This document shows, piece after piece, positions 1 through 11,489 of a stretch of 64,000 nt of DNA. The translations under genes were made by a program, and so were the position numbers. The DNA lies in the NCBI GenBank assembly GCA_958298945.1, contig OY282605.1, forward strand, positions 118,354,267-118,418,266, given 5' to 3'. The first letter of the stretch is position 1. Each line of letters opens with the position of its first letter. The notes beneath the pieces were generated by a model that was given only the letters and a program-made list of their open reading frames with translations, had not been told where the DNA came from and made no database searches. This stretch comes from Atherix ibis (lineage: Eukaryota; Arthropoda; Insecta; Diptera; Athericidae).

Positions 1-229
1 AGCTCCTTAGCAATGTTAATGTGATGGTGTTTTTGGTCGAAATTGAGCAAAAATCGAACACGTGCCAAAACACGTGCAAGTAAAGCAGCTGTCAAAAATT
101 AACTGTAAATTCAAAATGGCCGAATTTGTCTGCATAAGTGAGACACATAACGCCACAAAAAATCGAAAATCAAATATACGTAACCTGCGGAAATTCAAAA
201 TTCGCGATACTTTTTGAACAGACCTCGTA
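1..229 (-). mobile_element. Mariner family A copy A1, 5' end, cut by window edge
   Basis: This is the 5' terminal part of a Tc1/mariner element lying on the minus strand. It ends in the terminal inverted repeat (TIR) that reads ACGAGGTCTGTTCAAAAAGT from the outside, closing on a TA. The same leader, including GACAGCTGCTTTACTTGC-like sequence and the start of the transposase, occurs at 10.27, 11.2, 27.6 and 45.1 kb, which defines the family. Only the leader and the first part of the transposase helix-turn-helix (HTH) region are inside the window, and the reading frame is broken. Confidence 0.88.
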
Positions 230-2339
230 CAGTATCTTTTTACAATCACTTGTGGGTTTTCAGAGCCTCACGAATAGCAAAAATTGCCTATTTACTACAT
301 ATCCACAAAGCCAGAAATAGGCATCATCACTAAAGAAAATGTTGCGGAAAACGTTGCTACAACAGAATCACCAATTTTGTAGAAAATTGTTTACAATTTT
401 TCAGTTTTATTTAGCGGTGGTAGACAATCCATAAATGTAAAATGGTAAACCTCAAACTAAAGAAATGCCATCTTGGATGAATAATACGTTCGGTATCTGT
501 CCAATAATAAGATTGTATTTTCCAAACCACAAAAAGAATAATCCTTTATTTAGCAAATGAAGTCTTCACTATCAAATATTAATAAGTTAATTTCCTTATT
601 AAAAATTTTTAATATATGAACAATATTTTTAGTAAATTGACATAATAATTTCGATATAAATCGATTATATTTGAAAAGAGCAAAATAATTATTTTTAATA
701 TTAAGTTTTATTTTTGATATTCATTCGAAAAGAGCCACCTAGAATGGCAATTTCTATGCTGAAAATTTAAACTCTGCCATAAACTAATTTGGAAAGTTCC
801 TTTATGCTTATATGAACGAATTAGATATGCATCAATCACAGACAACCCAAAATGAATGGTAAATTAAAGGGGAGCGAATTACAACATTGTGCAATTTGTC
901 AAATGAAAATCTAATTTCAACTGGATACGATCTGATCCAGCAATTAGATATTCAAGTTGTTCCCTCCAACGCTTTGTATATAAAATCATGATTGATTTAA
1001 ATATGCAAAGGATAACCGAACAATATCACTAATACCATCAAAATTTCACAGTTCTTTACATCATATTTATAATTCAAAATGTGTGGCAGTTCTATATACT
1101 GTTCACAATGCAAATTAAAATTAAATATAAATCGTTGCCTTATCTTATGATGTGAATATTCAGCAGTTAACTAACACTTCACTCTTCATCCAAAACTCAC
1201 TGTTCTAAATTGTGTATTTGTCCAAAACTACTTCTCTTCTTCTTCTTCCTCTGCGGATTCTTCATTAAAATCCTCATATCTTCTTCTTGTTATATTTTAT
1301 ATTCTTCTTAGCTTCTTCTTTATATTCTTGTTGTCTTTTTCAATCAATGGAAAATTGTTCTTCGTTACCAAACATACGAAAAATATTTTTGTACAAGTGT
1401 GTACAAAAACCCGCCAAAATACTAACGAATCCGCAAGAATAAATTTCATCAATTCTATTAGTCGTAATCATAAAATTTTTGAATAATTTAATTAATTAAT
1501 TACAATTTTACTATATATATAAACTGGTATAATTGTAATAAAATATTTAGATTATAAATGTTATTTTTCTTTTGCATCCTTTTATTATTAGTGATTTACA
1601 ATTGTTTTATTGCATTTATCAAAAAAAAAAAAAAACCACAATACATACACCAACAACAAATTCAAATAAAATTAATTATTAAACAACACCAAAAAACAAT
1701 TAACGAAAGAGTTTGAACATGAATAGAGAAAATCATTACAGTTAAACTTAATGTTGTGGAAATTTTATGAAATTTTCCTAAATTAACTTCAAAGTTGAAT
1801 AAAGTAACTAGATTTTCTATAGAGACAGTTAAAATGTATATTTTATAGTATGAATATCGAATACAGAATTAAGAGTAGACGGAAGGATGCTTTGAGCATA
1901 TTCTTTTCGTCTGTAGTCGTCTATATAGATAGTGGTAATGGTAGTATTATTGTATGTCCCTTTTCTACAACAGAACGTTCATTTCCTTTCCATTTTATTG
2001 TTTCACTATGGCTCATGAGCAACATAAAATTTATCTTGAATATTGTGTGAGCACTGAATAAGCATGTAATTTAGTTAAGAAGGACTAAACTTAAATAAAT
2101 AATTTTATCTTAACGAAAGAAAATGAATTTTCTTAGCAGTTTACTTCGTATCATTTGAATTTTTAATACAAACATCATAAACCATGGATAATAGTAATTA
2201 CAGCAATTGTCACTGTCGCATAATAAGTGTAAGGATAATAGTAACAATTAGAAGCAATGGATTAATTTTTTTTATTAAATTATTACAAACATTTTAAAAG
2301 GAAATTTGTATTCTATGATAATTTTTATAAGCATATCAC
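230..2339. other. Intervening AT-rich sequence, no gene recognised
   Basis: I see no coding trace here. A pyrimidine-rich TTC/CTT run lies near 1231-1325, an A-run near 1620-1636, and scattered A/T blocks fill the rest. The ORF at 1850-2050 has no recognisable family and looks like chance. Confidence 0.5.
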
Positions 2340-2733
2340 TGCCAATTTCTTTTCTACCATCTAACTACCCAGCAGTTGTCGATTTAATTGCATCTTCTTT
2401 AGAAAAAAAAGAGTACTGTTCCGGTGTGTTTCTTGATATAAGTCAAGCTTTTGATAGAGTTTGGCACCCGAGCTTACCTTACTCTGGAAACTCAAGAGAA
2501 TCATTCCTTCTATCTATTTCCTACTCCTATTAGTAAATGAATTCAAAGAACTCTTCAATATCTCTCCGATATTGTCTGGTGTTCCGCAGGGAAGTTTACT
2601 TGGGCCCATCCTCTACATCATTTATACATCCGATATTCCGAAAATACGCCGATGATACGGCCTGGTTTGCCTATAGCGAAAATCCCGAATATGCTTCCGA
2701 AATTCTTCAAACCCAAGAGAATTTCTCCAAACA
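2340..2733 (+). pseudogene. Jockey-type non-LTR retrotransposon, reverse transcriptase fragment (J1, upstream half)
   Basis: Reverse transcriptase palm motifs are readable across three frames: VFLDISQAFDRVWHP (motif A), then SGVPQGSLLGPILY (motif B region), then KYADDTAWFA, which keeps the catalytic YADD. The frames shift twice, so the gene is dead. The same protein is seen at 15.95-16.36 kb, and relatives occur at 54.5 kb and at the right window edge. At 2733 the retrotransposon reading runs into a Mos1-like mariner; the C-terminal part of the same family resumes at 3473. Jockey clade is my inference from the C-terminal IWTYGLELWGS-type motif seen in the sister copies. Confidence 0.85.
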
Positions 2734-2805
2734 ATTGCCCGAGAGATGGGAACAATGTATAGCTTGGTCTCGCTAGCTATACATTGTTCCCATCTCTCGG
2801 GCAAT
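2734..2805. repeat. Perfect hairpin, 31-nt arms, 10-nt loop
   Basis: Arm 2734-2764 is the exact reverse complement of 2775-2805, with loop 2765-2774. The right arm is the normal C-terminal coding end of the Mos1-like mariner (HKLPERWEQC in reverse). The left arm is an inverted copy of it that replaces the expected TIR. Confidence 0.95.
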
Positions 2806-3447
2806 TTGTGGATACCACGCCAAAAAAATTCCTTCACTTTCGAGGCAAATCACTCATTAAGCCATTTTGGACGTCTTCGTAAGAATCGGAGTGCTGCTCA
2901 GCGAGCGCGTGGCTCATCGACGAAAACAGGTGGTAGTCGGAAGGGGCCAGGTCTGGTGAATAAGCGGGGTAGGGTAGCACCTCCCAGTTGAGTGTCTCCA
3001 AGTAGTTTCGGACCATTTTTGACGTGTGCGATGGTGCGTTGTCGTGGTAGGTCCTTGAACCCACGAAACCAATCTCGGCACGTTGTTTCCGATAAAGCAC
3101 TGTCACCATAGGCCTCCATAAGCTTTCGATGCGATTCGACAGCCGATTTCTTCAAATTGAAGCAGAAAAGTAAAGTTTCCCGCATATGCTCTTTGCTTCT
3201 GGCACAAAACTAGACATGATTACCAAAGGAAAAACGTATGTTGTTGTATGAAATTTCTGATAATGTGCACTGAATAATTTTGACAGATGTCAAACTCATA
3301 AAAAAAAGTATGGCGTACCCATGGTAGCTTAATACGCTCACTCAAGCCATCTATGACTAAACAGAGCCGGAATTTCTTTATCATAAAGGTTTACCGGAAT
3401 TTCTTTATTATAAAGGTATAAGCTTAAAGCGGATTTAAGCTTATACC
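2734..3447 (-). mobile_element. Internally deleted Mos1-like (mauritiana-type) mariner, M1
   Basis: This is a minus-strand mariner whose transposase starts at 3217. The N-terminal HTH part (ESHRKLMEAYGDSALSETTC) is fused directly to the second catalytic block (HDNAPSHTSKMV), followed by [20 protein letters not shown]. The stretch holding the rest of the DNA-binding domain and the first catalytic Asp is therefore missing. The sister copy at 22.9-24.1 kb keeps that stretch; comparing the two shows short shared sequence (TGTCGT) at the deletion joint. The TIR sequence GCGGATTTAAGCTTATACCT sits at the right end. Both ends are distorted by hairpins (2734-2805 and 3390-3472). The element lies between two halves of a Jockey copy. 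Confidence 0.88.
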
Positions 3448-3472
3448 TTTATGATAAAGAAATTCCGGTAAA
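3390..3472. repeat. Near-perfect hairpin at mariner M1 right end, 39-nt arms, 5-nt loop
   Basis: Arms 3390-3428 and 3434-3472 pair with one mismatch. The centre contains the mariner TIR motif ATAAGCTTAAATCCGC in both orientations. A third copy of part of the arm (CCGGAATTTCTTTATC...) lies as a direct repeat at 3367-3389. Confidence 0.93.
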
Positions 3473-3931
3473 CAGACGATACCTACAATTTCTTCGACTT
3501 CTAGACAAACGTTCTAAACTTACTATAGACAGCAAAGTACTTTTATTGAATATGGACTTACGAAATGAAACCAATTTGGAGTTACGGACTAGAACTCTGG
3601 GTCCTCTACTAAGCCTTCCAATTCCCGTCGAATCCAATTCCTTCAATCAGAAATATTCCTTACAATTGTCAACTCTCCCTTTTATGTTTGCAATAATATT
3701 ATTCATTGTGATCTTGAAGTCCCATTTGTTTTTGATGTGGCTGTGTCAAGAACGATTCTGCACTTCCTTTTCAAAAAATATCCAACGAAGACTTAAGCGT
3801 CACTGGTCGCGTGATTTACTAAAATATAAAGGCTTTACATAAGTACACGCTAGTGGGAGTAACTTCGATGAATGCTAATGAAAACTAAATATTGGTAATT
3901 GTAGATATCTGTAAAAATTAAAAAAAAAAAA
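3473..3931 (+). pseudogene. Jockey-type retrotransposon C-terminus and A-tail (J1, downstream half)
   Basis: Reads RRYLQFLRLLDKRSKLTIDS, then degraded sequence matching the IWTYGLELWGS region of the sister copy at 15.6 kb, and finally RRLKRHWSRDLLKY. A leader-free 3' end finishes in an A-run near 3919-3931, as expected for target-primed insertion. The reading frame is interrupted by several frameshifts. Together with 2340-2733 this is one insertion, minus an internal part lost where mariner M1 now lies. Confidence 0.82.
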
Positions 3932-5288
3932 CCTAACTCTACCTACAACTCTATATGAACGGAGTTCAGTAATGGTTATAGGGCCTTGATTTTTCCCCCT
4001 CTTTTTATTTTATATACTCATACATTCACTTTTATTTTCATTATTATCCATACAGCAGAAAGACGGGTAACTAACCAATTTTCTCATTAAGGACACCTTC
4101 AAATTAACAACTTGACATAATTTGTATTAATTGCGGCACACACCAAACACAGTGTAAATAGTTGTTTCCCTGCGTTTTATGTACACTTTTCGCAAAATAC
4201 ATTACACGTACACCATCTTTCTACCAAGTTGAAGTTCATTTTCACTTTTATGTAAATAATAGTATTTGGTATATTGTTTACTCTTACCAAAAATATATCC
4301 TTTTATTTATTTTGTATGTAATGTCCTTCATCGCCAGCTCTCCATTTCTATCTTTGTGTGTGTGTGTGTGTACATTTATCTCGATTCCATCTCCACCTCT
4401 GTCCAAATTTTATGAGTTTAATATTGACTCCAACTACTTATGTACGGTACATTATTTTCTATAAAGAACCCCATTTTCATCTTAAAGATGAATACCATAC
4501 AGCCAAATGTGATAGTAAATGTTATACTTTGAATACAGTTTTGGTTTAGTGTTCGTTTCGTAAACTTCGAATTACGGACATTTGCCTTAAATTGACCGAG
4601 AATGATAAAACCACTGTTTCTGTTTAGCATTTGTAACCAAAGCAATAATCGCTCGGACAATACAAAAATATACACACTTTTATGTATACAAAATATGGCA
4701 AAAATGTCCTTGTTAAGATAACAATTGCTCGAGAGGGAAGATTTTTGTCCGAACGGAAATAGTAAATTAACGATAAAAAAAAGTATTACATGGTCACATA
4801 TTCCTTATATATACTATTTAATGTGTACATATTGTATATATTTAGAATGAAGGATAAAAGTCAGACATTTGTAGTGATTTATTTTCAATTTCTCGGCATC
4901 TTTTATTAATTTTTCTACCCAATATTGTTAGCATAAAGTCTGAAAAGCATTAGTGTATTACGATTTAATACTAAGTATATGGAACGGTAAGTTAAATTGT
5001 ATCATAAAGAAAATTTACCACACACAATTACTTTCTATAACTTAAACTTTGTGAAAAGCTTGAAAATTTTATAAATAACTTACTCCATAAAGTTTTTGTA
5101 TGTAAATCATTAAAGATGTTCTTTTAATCATCTTTAATCTCTACGAAAGGAGATGAAAAGTAATCAAATTTAATATAAATAAAATAAATAACAATTTAAT
5201 GTAATAATTGTTTCAGTCAGTATTCTTTATATTTTTTTATAATTTGTTTGCGTATTCTTTGGGAGTTGGGAAGGGATGGGAGGGAGAG
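3932..5288. other. Intervening AT-rich sequence with a (GT)n microsatellite
   Basis: A dinucleotide GT run lies at about 4355-4372. ORFs at 4162-4464 and 4418-4675 have no family resemblance I recognise, and the first runs straight through the microsatellite. No gene is supported. Confidence 0.5.
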
Positions 5289-5750
5289 TTTAAAAATTTA
5301 GGATAAAAATGAAAGTTTTTTGAACGTGCAGTTCCGTAGGTGTTTGGCCAATGACGGCCATGCTCAGAGAGCACATGTTTCAGATAGGCATGCATGCTTG
5401 TCTCTAAAGCTTAATGGGAATATTGTAGAGGAAGAAGAAAAATCACGCCAGATCATATAGGGGATAATGGTGACATCCGAAGGTGTTAAGTTCTTCATGG
5501 GAAAGGAAGAAGAAAGAAAAAAAAAGTGATGAAAATTTAAAAAAATGAAAGCTATCCAAACAAAAAGGGAAAGAATAGGAATTCAGAGGGAAAGGTATAA
5601 AAAATTGGCAGGAGAAAATAAATCCAAAAATTTTTTTGGAAAGAACTAAAATAATTCTTTTAAAAAAATAAAGAAAAGATGAAAAAAAAAGGTGAAGTCG
5701 ACCGTCGACGTTGGTGGGAGAGACCTAGCTGGTCCGTCTTTCCCTGGTCT

Positions 5751-7028
5751 AACGTTCGGCTGAAAAGTTTATAAGGTAATACAGTAAAAATATTTTTTTT
5801 TGCAAAATTTATTTTTATTATTCAACGTAGTTGCCTTCGAGGTCGATACAGCGATTATAGCGATCTTCCAACTTTTCGATACCATTTTTATAATACTCTT
5901 TCGGTTTGGCCTCAAAATAGGCCTCCGTTTCGGCAATCGGTCTTAAATTTCTTGCCAGCGAGCATTCTCTTGAGGTCTGCAAACAGGAAAAAGTCGCTGG
6001 GGGCCAGATCTGGAGAATACGGTGGATGGGGAAGCAATTCGTAGCCCAATTCATTGAATTTGACCATCGTTTTCATTGACTTGTGACATGGTGCATTGTC
6101 TTGGTGAAACAACACTTTTTTCTTCTTCAAATGAGGCCGTTTTTTAGCGATTTCTTTCTTCAAACGATCCAATAACGCTATATAATAGTCGCTGTTGATC
6201 GTCTGTCCCTTCTGGAGATAGTCAATGAATATTATAGCATGCGCATCCTAAAATACAGACGCCATTACCTTGCCAGCCGACTGTTGCGTCTTTCCACGCT
6301 TTGGATTTGGTTCGTCGCTCGCTCTCCAGTCTGCCGACTGCCGATTGGACTCTGGAGTGTAGTGACGGAGCCATGTTTCATCCATTGTCACATATCGACG
6401 CAAAAATTCGGGTTTATTGCGCTTGAGCAGCTCCAAACACTGCTCAGAATCATCAACACGTTGTTTTTTTTGGTCCACAGTGAGCTCACGCGGCACCCAC
6501 TTTGCACACAGCTTTCGCATGCCCAAATATTCATGCACGATATGTCCAACTCGCTCTTTCGATATCTTCAGAGCCTCAGCTATCTCGCTCAACTTTACTT
6601 TACGGTCATTTAAAATTATTTTGTGGATTTTTTTGATGTTTTCTGCCGTAACCACCTCTTTTGGGCGTCCACTGCGTTCTGCATCAACTGTGCTCGTACG
6701 ACCAGTTCGAAATTGACGAAACTAATATTCCACAGTTGAAATAGCTGGAGCAGAGTCCGGATAACGTTTGTCAAACCATGCTTTGGTTTCCACTGTATTT
6801 TTTTTCATCAAAAAGCAATGCTTTATCAATACACGAAATTCGTCTTTATCCATTTTTTTTCAATAACAAAAGTTGCTTCACTCAAAATGCTATATCTCAC
6901 GAATCAATCGACCGATTGCTGTCAAATGTTGACAGGAATCATTTGACGGATGGTGCTTTGTGATAATTAAGTAGATTTTTGCAAGAGGCGCCATCTAGAC
7001 GTCAACCTTATAAACTTTTCAGCCCAAT
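5751..7028 (-). mobile_element. Himar1-like (irritans subfamily) mariner, E1
   Basis: The TIR core GGCTGAAAAGTTTATAAGGT is perfect at both ends (about 5758-5777 and its complement near 7003-7022). The outermost bases differ, so the exact TA ends are uncertain. Total length is about 1.28 kb, normal for a mariner. The internal gene runs on the minus strand and is closely Himar1-like. Confidence 0.93.
5818..6853 (-). pseudogene. Mariner transposase pseudogene, Himar1-like (in E1)
   Basis: A transposase normally binds the TIRs and cuts and rejoins them at TA through a DD34D RNase H-like core. The HTH region reads NDRKVKLSEIAEALKISKER; the WVPREL linker is present; the first Asp is in TMDETWLRHYTPES; the second is in HQDNAPCHKS; the third is in [11 protein letters not shown], 34 residues later. 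The C-terminus ends NRCIDLEGNYVE. The start ATG is at 6853. Lesions seen: a stop in the N-terminal HTH (after STVEY), a stop where FW is expected (after KVMASVF), and a frameshift near MLAGKKF. The catalytic residues survive but the frame does not, so it is inactive. Confidence 0.9.
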
Positions 7029-7194
7029 TTTTTCGTATGACCCAAACATGTGTGCTCGCTGAGTATGGCCGTCATTGTCCAGACTCCTGTGAAGCTACAC
7101 GTTTATGAAAATTTAAATTTTATCCAAAATTTAAATTTTCATCTTTTTCAACATCCAAAGAATATTTTGTTAGAATTTTTTTGTTAACAACAAT

Positions 7195-7770
7195 TTGTGA
7201 TTCGAAAAGTAGAGCTCTGTCTTTTTTGACAGCTGTCAAAAAATACAGCTCTGTCTTTTAGCATCTAGAGAAGTATTTATTCATTTAAAGGGCAAACCTT
7301 AAACTTTTCACAAACGTGGAGATACTGCCATAGCCACGTTTCGTACAAAATTTTCTCCAACGATGATGAATAATAAGTAAAATTGACTTATATGGGGTTC
7401 TGAAAAATCCACTAAAAGACTGTGAACAAGTCATTGTATCCGCGATACATTTTTTTTGTCGGTAAGTCAGTCCGTATAATTTTTAGCTTGAACTTCAAGG
7501 TTTTGATCTGGAACATATGTGGTTTCATCCAAACGGCACCATAAGCCGCATAAGTTGAAAAATTTTGACCTTATTACGCGAAAATAGTTTCAAAAACATG
7601 TAATTTCCAGGGATACGCAGAAGATTGTCAAGTTTGAGAGCATTTAAAAAATCAACATGCGTCAAAATTATGTCATCAAAAATGATTTGGTGTGAAAAGT
7701 CATCAATACCAGAAGATTGGTAAAAATATAAATGTTGTATTTTGTCGTGTTTAAATTGTATTTTTCTTTG
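7195..7770 (+). mobile_element. Rosa-like Tc1/mariner remnant D1
   Basis: Begins with the leader shared by the D family: a CGAAAAGTA-like tip, then TTGACAGCTGTCAAA. Downstream, decayed coding traces read IWGSEKS..., then MWFHPNGTISRISC, corresponding to MWFQQDGATCHTA in better copies, then KIVKFESI. Many stops are present. The right boundary is not clear. The family assignment comes from comparison with copies at 38.3, 60.5 and 61.0 kb. Confidence 0.6.
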
Positions 7771-10265
7771 AAATAAGTGAAAAAAATGGATATTAATTAT
7801 GCTTTTGGAATTCAAAAAAATTCTATATCACAAACTAGATGTCAGTGGGTGTCATGTCTTCATAAAAAAAATCTACACAATTATATGCAGTTAGTACGAT
7901 TTCTCGCCGCCTTTGCAATATACACATATATACGAAAATCTGACGTACTCTTTAATCTACGGTTTAAGCAATATATAAAAAATAGTATATATTTTATCCA
8001 CAATTTATCTAAATAACCCTTACAGCAAATCAAAAAGAATATGTCAAAAGTATTTGTTTAGTTTCACTTAAGCCGTACAAATGTATTCCAAGAGAAGTTA
8101 TTTTTTTTTACCAACAAATCCTGGAAAAGTCTCACATTTAACTTGAACATCATCCACTGAAGTATTGATTATGTAAAATTTGTTGTTTTTTTTTTTTCAT
8201 TAATCAACGAAATGCATTATAGAAAATACTACTAAAAACCACATTTCAAAAATTGTTTTTATTTTATTTTTTTTGGTTCTCTTTGAACAAGGACAAAATG
8301 GCCACCATATTAACTTATTTCTTTATTCAATTTATTTGATTCCTTAAATAACATAATTAGATTTGGCTTCCTTAACATGTGTAGCAAAACCATTCGAAAA
8401 AGGCTTCTATCCTTAGTGCTCAAATTGCCATTACAAACAATTTTTATATTGTAGTATATACTCTGTGCATACAAACATGGAAAAAGAATAATTTTTTGTT
8501 TGGTTTGGTTTTGTTTTGTTATCCACTACACACCCTAGTACGGATGTTTATCGAAGTGTGCAAAAGGAGACCAAAACTTGACCTCAGAAATAGTATAGAG
8601 AAAAAGAATAAGAAATGTCCCCTATGGTCCCTTAATAAATAAACAATAAGATAGCCAAAAAGGGCGGAAGCTTGGTTATGGGTCAGTCGTCCTCTGTGTA
8701 AACGGACATAAGTAAATTCCAGCAGGAGCAGTGGTTTCACAGATTGATATCTTCTCCTTTGGCTTCTGGCTATACTATCACCACTAAACTATGAGTATTA
8801 AAAATGGAAAAGGACTATGTATGTTATAGAACCGAATAGAAAGGCTATGGGTTTGGTGAACCAGATTTACCCTGAAACTGACAAGATTCTGTCACGAAAA
8901 AAAAAAATCTCTCCCATAATAGGATAGAGATGGAAAAAAGACGAATACGAATTTCGTTAAATTTCCTGTTAACGATCCTGTAATAAAAATATAATGCAAA
9001 AAAGACAACCAGAATCAATAGTATAATAGGCCAAAAAAAAAAAGAATAAGGTTTTTCTGTCTGTGATATATAGGAAAAAAGGGACACCGGACGCAATTGT
9101 GTGGAATTTTCGATATCGTCTGCACTTCGATCATTGATAAAATTATTAGGGATGTGGTCATGCATTTATTTATTTTACTTTTGACCACTTTTTGTTAACT
9201 GTTGACAATATTTTGTCACGGTTAATCTCTACAATCAACATATTTCTCTGAATTTTTTTTTAAATCTTTTTTTTTTACATTGTATGCAAGAAAATATCAC
9301 CAATAAAAATAAAATGATTTACTTTTTTTTTTGGGTGGATTTTTTTATTTATTGATTATAAAATATTATTTAAAATATAGCAAAAACTAACGAATGAAAA
9401 TCCAATCAATTCAGTTTAGTCCCTTATTCAGGTCAACAGCAACAACAAAAAAATAATTAATAAATTAAAAATAATCTGAATTAAAGAAGAAAATCCGATC
9501 TAAAAACATGAAATTTGTAGAATTCAATTTAATTTAAAATTCAATTAAAATAGCAAACCAATATAATTGAAAAGTAAGTTATTTAGTCCAACTAAATCAG
9601 AGTTTAGATATCAAATTGAAATAACTAAAATAATAAAACATTAACAGTGTATGTGGTGTGGTAGTTTCAGGGTCCTTGATTGACATTAGCAGAAATTTGT
9701 GGGAGACATAATATATCATTGGAATTGTGATGTTCAGTGATCCAAATAATAATTCTCAAAATTTGCTAAGAATCTAATCAGTAAATGTGAATCTCATGCA
9801 TTTGCAATTATTTATTTTATCCTAAAAACCCAAATATTTGTCCTTTTTCTCTAAACTTTACGCATTGTTGCATTTTCTTCAATTTCAAATTTGATTTATA
9901 TTATCGATCATATACACGTACTCGTACTTGTATTTGATTTTGGAATTTTATCTTGTATCATTGTTAATTTGACCCGAATTTAATATACTCACTCGTACAA
10001 TGTACAAAAGTTCTAATCATTATCATTTCATGCGTGTGTACAAACTTTTGTCAATAAATAAATTAAAATATATTATATGTTATGTTATTAGAAAGTTCAT
10101 TTGAGAATTTGTTATTATTATTTTAATGGAATATGTTCTCTTTATTTAAACAAATTACACATTAAAGGCTTATAATAATAAGGCTGTAATGATTGTAATT
10201 ATTATTCTCGGACATCCTTGATTACAAGCAACTATAATAGAAATTGTCTTGCTCGATTTCGAACA
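7771..10265. other. Intervening AT-rich sequence; one ORF with a membrane-like segment
   Basis: The only item worth noting is a minus-strand ATG ORF at 8845-9165 (106 codons). It has a hydrophilic N-terminus and a hydrophobic stretch (PIILLILVVFFALYFYY). That stretch is encoded largely by a T-rich tract ending in TATTACAG, which looks more like an intron end than coding sequence. I do not recognise it. A further minus ORF at 8519-8740 is also unassigned. Confidence 0.35.
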
Positions 10266-11237
10266 TACGAGGTCTGTTCAGAAAGTATCGCGAATTTTGA
10301 ATTTCCGCGTGTTTACGTACATTCGATTTTTGATTTTTTTTGGGCGTTATGTTGGTACTCATGTCTCTCACTTATGCCGACAAGTTCGTCCATTTTGAAT
10401 TTTCAGTTTATTTTTGACAGTTGCGTTACTTGCACATGTAAAGCAGCTGTCAAAAATTAACTGAACATTCAAAATGGACGAACTTCCATTTTTGGCTCGT
10501 CTTCGATTTTTGCCCATTCCAAAAAATGGATCAAAGAATCTGTTTCGGAAACAAGAAAAAGTCACAGGGGGCCAGATCTGGGAAATACGGTGGCTGCGGC
10601 ATTTTTAGTGTGTTGTTTTTGGCCAAAAATTCGTGCACAAACAATGGTGCGTGAGCAGGGGCGTTGTCATGGTGCAAAAGCCAATTTTTGTTCTTACACA
10701 AATCCGGACGTTTCTGGTGGACTACTTCGCGCAACTTGCGCATAACTTACAGGTAATATTCCTTATTGACCGTTCTACCCTGTGGCAAGAACTCATGATA
10801 CACCACGCCCCTGCAATCGAAGAAAACTGTAACCAAAACGTTCACATTCGAGCGAACTTGGCGCTTTTTTCGGTCTTGGCTCGTGCGGCAGCTTCCATTG
10901 AGATGATTGAGCTTATAACTACAATATAAACCCATGATTCGTCACCAGTTATGACCCTCTGGAGCAAATTTGGGTAATCACGGACAGAGTTTAACATCTT
11001 CTTAGCAATGTTAATGCGATGCTGTTTTTGGTCGAAAATGGGCAAAACTCGAAGACGAGCTAAAACACGTGCAAACAAAGCAGCTGTCAAAAATTAATTG
11101 AACATTCAAAATGGCCGAACTTGTTGGCATAAGTGAGAGACATGAGTACCAACATAACGTCACAAAAAATCCAAAAATCAAATGTACGTAACCCGCGGAA
11201 ATTCAAAATTCGAGATACTTTTTGTACAGACCTCGTA
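10266..11237. mobile_element. Mariner family A copy A2 with its own 5' end duplicated in inverted orientation
   Basis: The right part (10546-11237) is a minus-strand mariner A: its 5' TIR is at 11237, then come FDQKQHRINIAKKMLNSVRD, TGDESWVY, and HHDNAPAHAPLFVHEF with PDLAPCDFFLFP. The left end should be the 3' end. Instead 10266-10435 is a second, plus-oriented copy of the 5' TIR and leader, about 170 bp long. A further short flip of the leader follows at about 10436-10490. Both outer ends read TACGAGGTCTGT inward and close on TA. The result is a foldback-like element with long inverted ends and a broken transposase. Confidence 0.88.
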
Positions 11238-11489
11238 TTAGGTTGCCGTTCTAAAGTTGGTTCATTAATTTAAATTTAAAATGTATACGCAATTTTTAAA
11301 CACTTTTCTTAATTTAATTAACAATTTTAAGTTTAAAAAACTTTATTTTATTTATCATTTAATAATAAAATGAAAGAAATCAAACAGATTTGATTCATTT
11401 TAGAAAAAAAAAACAATTTCCCTTATTCGAAAATTTCATGGAATATCAGATTTTTTGTGAACATTTTTGAATCATTCTCGAAAATATTA

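Larger units (their letters stand above)
5289..7140. repeat. Imperfect inverted repeat (~100 bp arms) around the Himar1-like mariner
   Basis: The sequence around 5289-5380 reappears reverse-complemented around 7042-7140. The best matching core is CAATGACGGCCATGCTCAGA with GAGCACATGTTT on the left, and its slightly diverged complement on the right. The arms extend into an AAATTTAGGATAAAAAT-like flank on both sides. This suggests a foldback or MITE-like element into which the mariner at 5.75 kb inserted close to the right arm. Between left arm and mariner lies a strikingly purine-rich stretch (about 5480-5700) with no recognised coding content. Confidence 0.7.

Noticed and set aside
2622..2837. 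Minus ORF that reads mariner C-terminus on both sides
   Set aside because: The frame crosses the perfect hairpin at 2734-2805 and is an artefact of the inverted copy, then runs antisense to the Jockey fragment.
6239..6613. Plus-strand 124-codon ORF
   Set aside because: It is antisense to the well-supported Himar1-like transposase and shows no family of its own.
8519..8740. Minus ORF with leucine-rich, membrane-like sequence
   Set aside because: No ATG-supported start, no motif, and the reading degenerates into T-rich tracts.
8845..9165. 106-codon minus ORF with an apparent transmembrane helix
   Set aside because: It has a true ATG, but the helix is read from a polypyrimidine tract ending TATTACAG, more consistent with an intron end or chance; left unassigned.
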